From positions 1 through 48,292 of the forward strand of contig JADMJV010000082.1 in assembly GCA_018780265.1 (NCBI GenBank): DNA of 48,292 nucleotides, written 5' to 3'. The notes beneath the pieces were generated by a model. The model ran no database searches. It was not told the origin of the DNA and worked only from the letters and a program-made list of their open reading frames with translations. The translations under genes and the position numbers were made by a program. The stretch comes from a bacterium. GTDB taxonomy: Bacteria; Vulcanimicrobiota; Xenobia; Xenobiales; JADMJV01. Of this stretch, positions 15,121 to 24,627 are shown one piece after another (within the stretch, counting starts at the first letter, position 1; each line of letters starts with the position of its first letter).

Positions 15121-16272
15121 CTACTTCGATTCGAAGGTGGAGAGTTGTTCGGCCTTGACCTCGAGTTCGTGGACAGTATCCGCATAGCGGCGGGAAATCT
15201 CTTGAAATTCCGGTTGCAATTCCAGGAACGCGTCGACCAGATCGGGGTCAAAATGGCTGCCTTTACCCTCCAGAATAATCTGGACGGCCTTCTCGTGGGG
15301 CATGCCCTCTTTGTAGACCCGCCGACTGACGAGAGCATCATAGACATCGGCTACGGCCATGAGGCGGGCGGACAGGGGGATCTTTTCGCCCGATAATCCC
15401 TCCGGGTAACCGCTGCCGTCCCACTTCTCCTGATGGTAATAAGCAATTTCTTTGGCGTGGCGAAGAAACTCCACCTCCAGGCCCAATTCTTGTTCGGCCC
15501 GCACGATGGCGTCTCGCCCCAGTGTGGTGTGGGTCTTCATAATCTCAAACTCGTGAGGCTCAAAGCGCCCTGGCTTGAGCAAGATACGGTCGGGAATGCC
15601 CACCTTACCGATGTCATGCAGCGGTGCCGACTTGTAGAGCATATCAATGGTACTGTCGCAAAGAAAATCAGAGAAGCGTGGATTGTAACGAACCTTTTCG
15701 GCCAGCAGTCTCAGAAAATGCTTGGTACGCCGAATATGATTGCCGGTGTCACTGTCCCGCGTCTCGGCCAGCGAAGCCATGGCGTGAATGGTCACTTCCT
15801 GAATGGCCGTTACTTCCTCGGTGCGACGCCGCACCTCGGACTCCAGGTAGTGGTTCTGATCGCGCAGGAAATCGGCAACTCGCTTCATGGCCAATTGAGT
15901 CTTCACCCTGGCCAGTACGATAGGGGGACTGATGGGTTTGGTAATGTAGTCAACGGCGCCCATCTCCAGGCCAAGCGTCTCGTCTGCCACCTCACTCTTG
16001 GCGGTCAGAAAGATAACGGGGATGTCAACGCTCCTGGGGTCGGCCTTGAGTCGTCGACAAACCTCATACCCGTCGATCTCCGGCATCATGATGTCGAGCA
16101 AAATCAGATCGGGAGGGGCCTCTGACATAGCTATTTTGAGCGCCCGCTCGCCACCATTGGCCACCTTCACCCGGTAGGTTTCCTTGAGCAGCCCGCTCAT
16201 GAGTGTGAGGTTCTCTGGCGTGTCATCCACTACCAGAACGGTTGGCAATTTGCTTGGGTCGGACGAAAACAC
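15121..16272 (-). CDS. Response regulator with HD-GYP domain (c-di-GMP phosphodiesterase-like)
   Basis: The product has 383 residues from GTG 16272. The receiver domain (about 10-130) has V-V-D-D, phosphoacceptor D60 in L-I-L-L-D-I-M-M-P, and L-T-A-K and Y-I-T-K-P. After a coiled linker comes an HD-GYP domain with A-P-L-H219-D220-I-G-K-V-G-I-P-D and Y-Y-H-Q-E-K-W-D-G-S-G-Y-P, all diagnostic residues present. Such RpfG-like proteins hydrolyse cyclic di-GMP when phosphorylated. The frame continues upstream to TTG 16389, but that would overlap the divergent CheB-CheR gene; GTG 16272 starts at the domain. It is divergent from, and probably functionally linked to, the CheB-CheR/hybrid kinase pair. 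Confidence 0.85.
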   Translation of the reverse strand: MFSSDPSKLPTVLVVDDTPENLTLMSGLLKETYRVKVANGGERALKIAMSEAPPDLILLDIMMPEIDGYEVCRRLKADPRSVDIPVIFLTAKSEVADETLGLEMGAVDYITKPISPPIVLARVKTQLAMKRVADFLRDQNHYLESEVRRRTEEVTAIQEVTIHAMASLAETRDSDTGNHIRRTKHFLRLLAEKVRYNPRFSDFLCDSTIDMLYKSAPLHDIGKVGIPDRILLKPGRFEPHEFEIMKTHTTLGRDAIVRAEQELGLEVEFLRHAKEIAYYHQEKWDGSGYPEGLSGEKIPLSARLMAVADVYDALVSRRVYKEGMPHEKAVQIILEGKGSHFDPDLVDAFLELQPEFQEISRRYADTVHELEVKAEQLSTFESK

Positions 16273-16318
16273 GGCTGATGAGATTCGATCGAATGGCTCC
16301 TGCTCCTTCCAGGCGATT

Positions 16319-17758
16319 TTGCCACACGCGAGGAAGGCAGGCCGACAGGAGAGAGTCGCACCGATTTCAACACACAAGTCGCGCAACAAGCTATGGGTAG
16401 CCGGTATCGGTGCGTCGGCCGGAGGCGTCCAGGCGTGTCTGAAATTATTGTCTCAGTTGCCCAGACAAGGCCGACTGGCATGCATTCTGGCCAATCACCA
16501 GAGGATGGACGGGCAGACCGAGCTGTTGGCCCGCCAGCTGGCCCGACAAAGCCTGATGGAGGTGTGCATCGCTCGCAGCAGCGAAGCGTTACAGGCAGAC
16601 AAAGTCTATCTTGTTCCGTCTGGAAAAGACTGCACCGTTGAGGGCCAGAGGATAGTTCTCAAAGAACCTGCGCGAGACAGCCCGTCGACCCCTTCGGTCT
16701 CTCGTCTGTTTTGCTCCATAGCGGCCGAATTTGGTCGTCATGCCATTGGCATCATCTTGTCGGGGGCGGGTTCTGATGGAGTGTCCGGCTGCCGTGCCAT
16801 CCAGGCCCATGGCGGCCTGACCCTTGCACAGGACCCAGCCTGCGCCCGCTTCAACGGAATGCCGGGCGCGGCCATCAGGGCCGGTCTCGTCCATCACGTC
16901 CTCAGTCCCGAGCAGATTGCGCGCCAGGTCGCCGATACCATTTGCCCCCCGGTGCAAGGGGGCGGCCTGCCCGAGATCTTGGACACCGTTCACCGAACTA
17001 CCGGCATCGATTTCAAAGGCTACAAACCGGAGACACTGCTGCGCCGCATCCATACACGCATGTTGGCGATCAAGTCTCCAAGTTTGGAGCTCTACGCCAG
17101 TCGGTTGGCCCACGATCCCGCCGAGGTCAAAACGTTGCAGACCCACTTTCTGGTTTCCCTGTCCAACTTTTTCAGAGACCGCGAGTCGTTTTACGCTCTT
17201 CAGGACTGCCTGAAAGAATCACTGGCCGGCAAGTCGCCAGGCGAGGCGGTGCGCATCTGGACGCCGGGCTGCGCCAGCGGAGAGGAGACCTACACTCTGG
17301 CTTTGCTGATGTGCGAGATTTTGGGCCCCAAAATTTCACAAATAGGGGTTTGGATCCAGGGCACCGACCTCAACCGGGAAGCCCTGGCCAGCGCCATCCA
17401 GGGAAGCTATGCGGCCGCCTCGGTGAAAGAGGTTGACCCGCCGTGGTTGGATCGATACTTTGAGCGCACAGGCCAAAAATACCGAGTGCGCGAACCCCTG
17501 CGCAGCATGTGTCGATTTAGCTTCCAGGATGTCTTGACCGACGTGGCCCCGACCAACCTGGACCTGATCAGTTGCCGCAATCTTTTGATCTACCTGAACA
17601 GCGAGGTGCAAGGACAGTTGATGCGAAAATTCCATCAGGCGCTGGGCCCTCAAGGCTTGCTGTTTATCGGTCCGGCCGAGAGGGTGGGCCTGGTGGGTCA
17701 TTCTCTTTTCCGGCCTGTCGATGCATGCCACCGTATTTACCGGCGCCGGGCTGCCTGA
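16319..17758 (+). CDS. CheB-CheR fusion (methylesterase/methyltransferase)
   Basis: The product is about 479 residues if it starts at TTG 16319; no ATG or GTG lies close to the domain, so the start is uncertain. The CheB-like domain (about 25-215) keeps the catalytic set: G-I-G-A-S-A-G-G, N-H-Q-R-M-D-G, and I-L-S-G-A-G-S-D-G. The CheR domain (about 225-479) has N-F-F-R-D-R-E, the SAM-binding G-C-A-S-G-E-E-T-Y, and D-L-I-S-C-R-N-L-L-I-Y-L. CheR methylates and CheB demethylates glutamates on chemoreceptors, but no receptor gene is in view. The hybrid kinase follows after 19 bases; in many bacteria CheB-CheR-PAS-kinase is a single polypeptide, so here the modules are split. Confidence 0.88.
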   Translation: MPHARKAGRQERVAPISTHKSRNKLWVAGIGASAGGVQACLKLLSQLPRQGRLACILANHQRMDGQTELLARQLARQSLMEVCIARSSEALQADKVYLVPSGKDCTVEGQRIVLKEPARDSPSTPSVSRLFCSIAAEFGRHAIGIILSGAGSDGVSGCRAIQAHGGLTLAQDPACARFNGMPGAAIRAGLVHHVLSPEQIARQVADTICPPVQGGGLPEILDTVHRTTGIDFKGYKPETLLRRIHTRMLAIKSPSLELYASRLAHDPAEVKTLQTHFLVSLSNFFRDRESFYALQDCLKESLAGKSPGEAVRIWTPGCASGEETYTLALLMCEILGPKISQIGVWIQGTDLNREALASAIQGSYAAASVKEVDPPWLDRYFERTGQKYRVREPLRSMCRFSFQDVLTDVAPTNLDLISCRNLLIYLNSEVQGQLMRKFHQALGPQGLLFIGPAERVGLVGHSLFRPVDACHRIYRRRAA

Positions 17759-17777
17759 GGCCCGTGGGAGCAACGGA

Positions 17778-20700
17778 GTGAATGTAACAACCACCGCCGA
17801 GAAGCTGACCCTCAATACCAAGTTGTTGGCCGGATTCGGCTATGTGCTGGCCCTTTTCTTCGGTCTGGCCGCCCATGGGCTTCGGGTGCAGAGCACTTTG
17901 AGCGCGCAAACCCGTCAAGTCTACGAGCGCGAACTGATGGGAATCTCGCATATCAAAGAAGCCAACATTAACCTCATTTACATGGGCCGCTCCTACCGAC
18001 AGGCCATGCAGGCCATCACTCCCAGCGACCGAGAGAAGTATCGTCAGGCTTTGTTCGCCGCCGAGGACCGTCTGGAAAGTGAACTGACGGCAGGGCAGCG
18101 ATGGGGGGGGGAGGACTCCGAGAAACAGTTGGCCGAATTCAAGAGAGTCTTCGCTACCTACAAGAGCAACATCGATCAGGCTCTCGCTCTTAACGATCAA
18201 GAAAAACATCGCCAGGAAGCGTTTGTATTTGTGTCGAGCGCCGAATTTCAACACGTTATCCAGAGCGCGGACGATCTGCTGGGGACCATGTGCAAGAGCA
18301 AAGAAGAGGCCGCCAGGCAGGCCTCCGAACGCGCCGCTCACCTTTATGATCAGAGCCGCAACAGCACTTTTGTGCTGCTGGGCCTGGGCTTGCTCGGACT
18401 ACCTTTTGGGCTCTTTGTGGCCGCCACCATCCGTCGTCCCAGTGAGCGTCTGCGCAAAACCGTGGAAAGCCTGGCAAAGGGTCAACTGGACTTGGCAGTC
18501 CCCTGCACGGAATATCCCAATGAAGTGGGGGCCATGGCCCGCTCCATAGAGATTCTTCAACAGGGAGCCCGCCAGACCGAGCGCCAGGCCTGGGTAAAAG
18601 CTCACCTGGCCGAGATTTCGGCCCGACTTCAGCAAGCCCCCACCTTTGAGGAACTGGCCCAGAGCCTGTTGTCGAGTGTGGCTCCGCTGCTCAACATCGG
18701 TCACGGAGTCGTGTACCTTTACCAGGACCTGGACAGGCGGCTCACTTTACTGGGCAGCTATGGCTACCGGGAGCGCAAGAACCTGAGTCAATCCTTCGCC
18801 ATCGGAGAGGGGCTGGTGGGACAGTGCGCCAAGGAGCGAGCCCCCATCACGCTGACCAATCCCCCCGAAGACTACGTCAAGATCGGTTCAGGTCTGGGGG
18901 ATGCCTCCCCAAAGGTTATCGCCGTTCTGCCCATTTTGCACACCGACAACGTTCAAGGGGTACTGGAACTGGCCAGCTTTCGCCCCTTTGCCGAGCACGA
19001 AATCAGTCTGCTCGACGGCTTGATGCCCGTACTGGCCATGAGCATGGAGATTTTAGAACGCAGCATGGAAAGCCACCGTCTGCTCAAGGACACCCAGGAA
19101 CAAGCCCAACGCATGGAAGCGCAAGCGGCCCAATTAGAAGAGCAGACCGTAGAACTCGACGCCCAACAGGCCGAGTTGAAGCTGACGGAGGCCTGGTACC
19201 GGGGCATTATCGAATCGGCTCCAGACGGAATGCTGGTGGTGGACGATAAGGGCACCATCGTGTTGGCCAATCCGCAGGCGGAACAGATTTTTGCCTATGC
19301 ACACGACGAGTTTGTGGGACTCAACGTCGACCAACTCGTGCCTGAGGCCTATCGGTCGGGCCATGCCGCCCAGCGTGCCTCATTCTTGAGTCCTGGCGAA
19401 GTTCGCGGAATGTCTGGAAGCGCCCGGCGTCTCCATGGACTGCGCAAAGACGGTACGCAATTTCCCATCGAGGCTGGTCTGAGTCAACTGCCCAGCCTGG
19501 AGGGAACAGGCCTGTGCGCCTGCGCTTCCATCCGCGATATCAGCTCTCGGGTGGAGCTGGAAGACCAGATTCGCCATGCCCACTTCCTCTCCGACACGGC
19601 TCTCGATCTCAGCCGGGCGGGTTACTGGCATGTTCCCCTGGATGATTCGGGCTACTTCAATTCCTCGGAGCGTGCCGCCGCCATCTTTGGCGAGCATCCC
19701 AAACCCGATTGGCGCTATCACCTGATCGACGAATGGTGGAGTCGGATTCAGGTCTGCGACCCGGAAATCGCCCAACAGACCATGGACAACTTTAAGGATG
19801 CGGTGGACGGAAAGGTTGCCCGCTACGACGCAACCTATCCCTATCTGCGTCCCATCGACGGCAAGGTGGCCTGGATCAACGCCGTTGGCCATGTCGCCCG
19901 CGACGCCAATGGCAAGGCCACCGACATGTTTGGTGTGACGCAAGACATTAGCGAACATAAACGCGTGGAAGAACGCATCAAAGCCAGTGAGAGGCAAGTT
20001 CGCTTTATGCTGGAGTCCAGTCCTGTGGCGGTTAGAGTGTCTAACGCAGAAACTTTGGAAGTGCTCTTTGCCAATCAATCCTATGCAGATCTGGTAAAGA
20101 GCGAGCTGACCCAATTGATCGGCAGCCATTCACCCCAAATCTATCAGGAAATAGAGTGCTTTGAGGATGTGCGCAGCCAGATTCTCCAAGGCAAGGACAT
20201 CTTTAACCGGCCCGTCGGCCTCAAAACGCTTCTAGGGGAAGACGTCTGGGTGCTGGCTTCTTACGTCCATGTACGTTATGAGGATGCCCCCTGCGTGCTG
20301 TGCTGGTTTTTTGACGTCACCGAATTGCGCCGCGCCAAAGAACAGGCCGAAGGCGCAACCCGTATGAAATCGGACTTCCTGGCCAACATGAGCCACGAAA
20401 TCCGGACCCCCATGAATGCCATCATCGGACTTTCGCACCTGGCTTTGAATACCGATTTGACCCCTCGCCAGCGCGACTATGTGCGCAAGATTCAGCAATC
20501 GGGACAACACCTGCTGGGCATCATCAACGACATTCTCGACTTTTCCAAAATTGAAGCCGGTAAACTCACCATCGAGAGCAGCGATTTTGAGATGGACAGG
20601 GTGCTCGACAACCTGGCCAATCTCATCGCTGAGAAGGCTTCGGCCAAGGGTCTGGAGCTTATTTTTGACATCGACCACGCCCTCCCAAAATTTCTCAAAG

Positions 20701-22538
20701 GGGACTCACTGCGGCTGGGACAGATTCTCATCAACTACTCCAACAACGCAGTCAAGTTCACGGATCACGGCGAAATCGTCATCGGTGCCAAAGTGCTAAG
20801 TGAGACCGAAAAGGACGTCTTTGTGCGCTTCACGGTGAAAGATACCGGCCTGGGTCTGACCCCGGAACAGCAGGGCAGGCTGTTTCAGTCGTTCCAACAG
20901 GCCGACACCTCGACCAGCCGCAAATATGGAGGCACCGGCCTGGGACTGGCCATTGCCAAGCAGTTGGCCAACTTGATGCAAGGGGAGGTAGGCGTGGAAA
21001 GCAGACCCGGCCAGGGCAGCAATTTCTGGTTCACGGCCCGCCTGGGTAAGGCCACTCAAAGGGTGCAGCGGCGCCTGCTGGCCCCCGACCTGCGAGCGCG
21101 TCGAGTACTGGTGGTGGACGATCACGAGACGGCCCGCAATGTGCTGCACGACATGCTGGACAAGATCGGCTTCGAGGTGATGCAGGCGCCCGGAAGCAGG
21201 GAGGCCATTCAGGCCGTAATCAACGCGGCGGCAGCGGGCAAACCCTTCGAGATGATCTATATGGATTGGGAAATGCCCGAAATGGATGGGATTGCCGCCG
21301 CCCGGGCCATCCAACAGTTGAAACTGGTGCAGGCCCCCCACATCGTTATGGTCACCGCCTATGGACGCGAAGAGGTTGTGCATCAGGCCGAAACAGCCGG
21401 AATCGAGCACGTTTTGACCAAGCCGGTCAACGCCTCCGTTCTCTTTGACACGACGGTGCGAATCTTAGGAGGACAAAGTGCTCAAGATGGCGGTCCCCAG
21501 CGCGAGGGTTCCAGCCTGGCCAGCCAGTTGACGAGCATCGCCGGGGCGCGCATCCTGCTGGTCGAAGACAATGAACTCAATCAAGAAGTGGCGACTGGAC
21601 TGCTAAGCGAAGCCGGGCTGGAAACCGACATCGCCGACAACGGTCTCATCGCCGTAGAAAAAGTTTCCCAGAAAGAGTACGACCTGGTACTCATGGACAT
21701 GCAGATGCCTGTGCTGGACGGGGTGGCAGCCACCCTCGAAATTCGCAAGGATCCGCGCTTTCAAAATCTGCCCATCGTGGCCATGACGGCCAACGCGATG
21801 CAGCAGGATCGAGAAAGGTGCGCCGAGGCCGGAATGAATGGCCATGTGGCTAAACCGATTGAGCCCGACGACCTTTTTAGGGCCTTGCTCCAGTGGATCA
21901 AGCCCCGCTTGACTGCAGCACCGGCCCAAGCGGAGTCGGCGGCCGCTGCTCGGACCGCCGAATTGCCCCCCATCGCCGGGCTCGATATCCAGTTGGGCCT
22001 GCGTCGAGTGCTGGGCAAGATGCCGCTCTACCTAAAAATGCTCAGCAAATTTGTGAGCAATCAACAAGGCGCGGCCGGCGAAGTTCGACGAGCTTTGGAA
22101 CAAAATGATCGGGCCACGGCCGAACGAACCGCTCATTCCAGCAAAGGCGTATGTGGCAACATCGGCGCCAGTGCGCTGCAGAAATTGGCCGAAGAGGTGG
22201 AGAAAGCCGTGGCCGGCGGAGCCGCCCGCGAAACCGTCGAACAAAAGCTCCTCCCCTTTGAGGCTGCCCTTGGTCAGTTGATTCACGACATTCAGGCGGC
22301 CTTGCCCGCAGGGGTCACCTCCCTCCCCTCGGGCCCCCAAGACCTGGAACGGGCGGCCCCACTGCTGACTCAACTGCGTCAATTATTGGCTAACGACGAC
22401 AGTGAGTCCAACGACCTGGTAGAGGACCATCGCGAGCTGCTGCGCTCGGCACTGGGTGAGGAGATCTTTGGCAGACTGGATCAGGCGATCAAGCAGTATG
22501 ACTTTGAGAAGGCACTCGCCCTGCTGCAACCGGGCTGA
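17778..22538 (+). CDS. Giant hybrid sensor histidine kinase (HAMP-GAF-PAS-HisKA-HATPase-REC-REC-Hpt)
   Basis: The product has 1586 residues from GTG 17778, which has GGGAG 7 bases upstream. A four-helix periplasmic sensor lies between two membrane helices (about 15-35 and 196-218), followed by HAMP (about 220-275) and a GAF domain (about 280-420). After a coiled coil come two to three PAS-like domains (about 470-855). HisKA has H873 in M-S-H-E-I-R-T-P; the HATPase has N-N-A-V-K-F-T and G-T-G-L-G-L-A. REC1 has D1163, REC2 D1307, and the C-terminal Hpt has H1453 in A-H-S-S-K-G. This BarA/TorS-like layout predicts a multistep phosphorelay. The HD-GYP response regulator next door is a plausible output. 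Confidence 0.9.
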   Translation: MNVTTTAEKLTLNTKLLAGFGYVLALFFGLAAHGLRVQSTLSAQTRQVYERELMGISHIKEANINLIYMGRSYRQAMQAITPSDREKYRQALFAAEDRLESELTAGQRWGGEDSEKQLAEFKRVFATYKSNIDQALALNDQEKHRQEAFVFVSSAEFQHVIQSADDLLGTMCKSKEEAARQASERAAHLYDQSRNSTFVLLGLGLLGLPFGLFVAATIRRPSERLRKTVESLAKGQLDLAVPCTEYPNEVGAMARSIEILQQGARQTERQAWVKAHLAEISARLQQAPTFEELAQSLLSSVAPLLNIGHGVVYLYQDLDRRLTLLGSYGYRERKNLSQSFAIGEGLVGQCAKERAPITLTNPPEDYVKIGSGLGDASPKVIAVLPILHTDNVQGVLELASFRPFAEHEISLLDGLMPVLAMSMEILERSMESHRLLKDTQEQAQRMEAQAAQLEEQTVELDAQQAELKLTEAWYRGIIESAPDGMLVVDDKGTIVLANPQAEQIFAYAHDEFVGLNVDQLVPEAYRSGHAAQRASFLSPGEVRGMSGSARRLHGLRKDGTQFPIEAGLSQLPSLEGTGLCACASIRDISSRVELEDQIRHAHFLSDTALDLSRAGYWHVPLDDSGYFNSSERAAAIFGEHPKPDWRYHLIDEWWSRIQVCDPEIAQQTMDNFKDAVDGKVARYDATYPYLRPIDGKVAWINAVGHVARDANGKATDMFGVTQDISEHKRVEERIKASERQVRFMLESSPVAVRVSNAETLEVLFANQSYADLVKSELTQLIGSHSPQIYQEIECFEDVRSQILQGKDIFNRPVGLKTLLGEDVWVLASYVHVRYEDAPCVLCWFFDVTELRRAKEQAEGATRMKSDFLANMSHEIRTPMNAIIGLSHLALNTDLTPRQRDYVRKIQQSGQHLLGIINDILDFSKIEAGKLTIESSDFEMDRVLDNLANLIAEKASAKGLELIFDIDHALPKFLKGDSLRLGQILINYSNNAVKFTDHGEIVIGAKVLSETEKDVFVRFTVKDTGLGLTPEQQGRLFQSFQQADTSTSRKYGGTGLGLAIAKQLANLMQGEVGVESRPGQGSNFWFTARLGKATQRVQRRLLAPDLRARRVLVVDDHETARNVLHDMLDKIGFEVMQAPGSREAIQAVINAAAAGKPFEMIYMDWEMPEMDGIAAARAIQQLKLVQAPHIVMVTAYGREEVVHQAETAGIEHVLTKPVNASVLFDTTVRILGGQSAQDGGPQREGSSLASQLTSIAGARILLVEDNELNQEVATGLLSEAGLETDIADNGLIAVEKVSQKEYDLVLMDMQMPVLDGVAATLEIRKDPRFQNLPIVAMTANAMQQDRERCAEAGMNGHVAKPIEPDDLFRALLQWIKPRLTAAPAQAESAAAARTAELPPIAGLDIQLGLRRVLGKMPLYLKMLSKFVSNQQGAAGEVRRALEQNDRATAERTAHSSKGVCGNIGASALQKLAEEVEKAVAGGAARETVEQKLLPFEAALGQLIHDIQAALPAGVTSLPSGPQDLERAAPLLTQLRQLLANDDSESNDLVEDHRELLRSALGEEIFGRLDQAIKQYDFEKALALLQPG

Positions 22539-22590
22539 TCTCCCTCTGTGCCAAGGTGGGGAAATTGGTCCGCCTCCAGAATAGACACGC

Positions 22591-24627
22591 ATGAAAACAC
22601 CTGGACCCACTGCCACAGGACGCAGTTTTCCGTGTGGTGCCGTATTGACCGCTACGGGAGTCAACTTTTCGGTCTACTCGCGGGACGCCACAGGTATGGA
22701 ACTGCTGCTCTTTGAGAGTGCCGAAGACAGAAGCCCGGCCCGCGTCATTGCTCTCGATCCGGGCCGCAACCGTAGCTATCATTACTGGCACGTGGAAGTC
22801 GCCGGGCTGAAGGCCCATCAGATCTATGGCTGGCGCGCCCACGGTCCGGCCCAACTGGGTTTTGACGGCCACAAACTTCTGCTCGACCCCTATGCCCGGG
22901 CGGTGGCCATCCCCTCCGGCTACGACCGCCAGGCCGCCGCCCGGGCTGGCGACAACACGGCCACCGCCATGAAAAGCGTGGTGGTGGACCGCCGCAGCGC
23001 TTATGACTGGGAAGGTGACGCGCCGCTACGCCGCCCCTTTGCCAATACCGTTATTTACGAAATGCACGTGGGAGGATTCACGCGCCATCCCAACTCGGGA
23101 CTGGATCCAGCCCGGCGGGGGACATACGCCGGACTGGTGGAAAAAATTCCGTATCTGCAGCGATTGGGAATCACCGCCGTCGAACTGCTGCCGGTTTTTC
23201 AGTTCGATAGCCAGGACGGACCTGCCGGACTGAGCAACTACTGGGGCTACTCGCCCATTTCGTTCTTTGTGCCCCATCCTGGTTATTGCCTCAGCCGCGA
23301 CCCGCTATCCCAGATTCAAGAGTTTAAAGACATGGTCAAGTCCCTCCACCGGGCCGGCATCGAAGTGATACTCGACGTGGTGTATAACCATACCGCCGAG
23401 GGGGGAGCGGATGGCCCCACCTTCTGCTGGAAGGGCCTGGACCGCTCGACCTATTACCTGGCCGATCCTAACCAACCGACACTGCTGGCGAACTATACCG
23501 GGTGCGGTAACACCCTGAACGGCTATCACTCGGTGGTGCGACGCCTGATCCTGGACAGTTTGCGCTACTGGGTGCAGGACATGCACGTTGACGGATTTCG
23601 TTTTGACCTGGCTTCCATTCTCTCGCGCGATGGTCAGGGACGCCCGGTTAAAGATCCCCCCATTTTGTGGGACATCGAATCGGACCCGATTTTGGCCGGC
23701 ACCAAGCTGATCGCCGAGGCCTGGGACGCGGCCGGTCTGTATCAGGTGGGCAGTTTTGTGGGCGACAGTTGGATGGAGTGGAACGGAAAGTTCCGCGACG
23801 ATGTGCGCGGCTTTTTTCGTGGGGAGAACGGGATGGTGCGCCCCCTGGCCCAACGCCTGCTTGGCAGTCCTGATCTTTTCGCCCACGAAGAACGGGAGGC
23901 CGAGCAGAGCATCAATTTCGTCACCTGTCACGACGGTTTTACCCTCAATGATCTGGTCAGTTATGAGCGCAAACACAATGATATCAACGGCGAAGACAAC
24001 CGCGACGGCAGCAACGACAATCGAAGTTGGAACTGCGGACAGGAAGGACCCAGCTCAGACCCCACCGTGGAAGCGTTGCGCAATCAGCAGGTGAGAAATT
24101 TTCTCACCCTCAACTTGCTGGCGCTGGGTACGCCCATGATTTTGATGGGCGACGAAGTTCGTCGCAGCCAGTGGGGCAACAACAACGCCTACTGCCAGGA
24201 TAACGAAATGAGTTGGTTCGACTGGAGTCTGGTCGAGCGGCGCGCCGATCTGTTGCGTTTTTCGAGTACATTAATCGCTTATCGAGTGGGACGCGATCCC
24301 GGGGCCAACCAGGGTATGACTCTGACCGAACTGCTGGCCCAGGCTGACATAGAGTGGCACGGAACCAGCCTGCATCAGCCCGACTGGCGAGACATTTCCC
24401 ATAGCCTGGCCTTTACTGCCAAAATGCCAGGTGATCGCAAACTCTTGCACGGCATGCTCAACAGCTTCTGGGAGCCCCTCCAGTTTGAAGTTCCGGGCGG
24501 CCACTGGAAACGATGGATCGATACCAGTCTGCCCGCGCCCGACGATATTTGCATTCAGGGCCAAGGCCCGCTGGTGGGCTCCACCTACACGGTGGCAGCG
24601 CGCAGCGTGGTGCTATTGATCGGCTAG
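22591..24627 (+). CDS. glgX: Glycogen debranching enzyme, GlgX/TreX type
   Basis: The product has 678 residues, the usual size. An N-terminal CBM48 module (about 10-110) precedes a GH13 catalytic domain. It has D-V-V-Y-N-H-T, the nucleophile D339 in D-G-F-R-F-D-L, the acid/base E376 in I-A-E-A-W-D, and D448 in T-C-H-D-G-F-T-L-N-D. The C-terminal beta domain ends V-V-L-L-I-G. The enzyme hydrolyses alpha-1,6 branches in glycogen or its limit dextrins in the cytosol. No other glycogen gene is in the window. It lies 52 bases after the hybrid kinase, and its stop shares the bases ctag with the stop of the convergent gene. Confidence 0.93.
   Translation: MKTPGPTATGRSFPCGAVLTATGVNFSVYSRDATGMELLLFESAEDRSPARVIALDPGRNRSYHYWHVEVAGLKAHQIYGWRAHGPAQLGFDGHKLLLDPYARAVAIPSGYDRQAAARAGDNTATAMKSVVVDRRSAYDWEGDAPLRRPFANTVIYEMHVGGFTRHPNSGLDPARRGTYAGLVEKIPYLQRLGITAVELLPVFQFDSQDGPAGLSNYWGYSPISFFVPHPGYCLSRDPLSQIQEFKDMVKSLHRAGIEVILDVVYNHTAEGGADGPTFCWKGLDRSTYYLADPNQPTLLANYTGCGNTLNGYHSVVRRLILDSLRYWVQDMHVDGFRFDLASILSRDGQGRPVKDPPILWDIESDPILAGTKLIAEAWDAAGLYQVGSFVGDSWMEWNGKFRDDVRGFFRGENGMVRPLAQRLLGSPDLFAHEEREAEQSINFVTCHDGFTLNDLVSYERKHNDINGEDNRDGSNDNRSWNCGQEGPSSDPTVEALRNQQVRNFLTLNLLALGTPMILMGDEVRRSQWGNNNAYCQDNEMSWFDWSLVERRADLLRFSSTLIAYRVGRDPGANQGMTLTELLAQADIEWHGTSLHQPDWRDISHSLAFTAKMPGDRKLLHGMLNSFWEPLQFEVPGGHWKRWIDTSLPAPDDICIQGQGPLVGSTYTVAARSVVLLIG

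Noticed and set aside
16184..16318. N-terminal extension of the CheB-CheR protein from ATG 16184
   Set aside because: It overlaps the HD-GYP receiver codons on the other strand and does not resemble protein; a start near 16319 is more likely.
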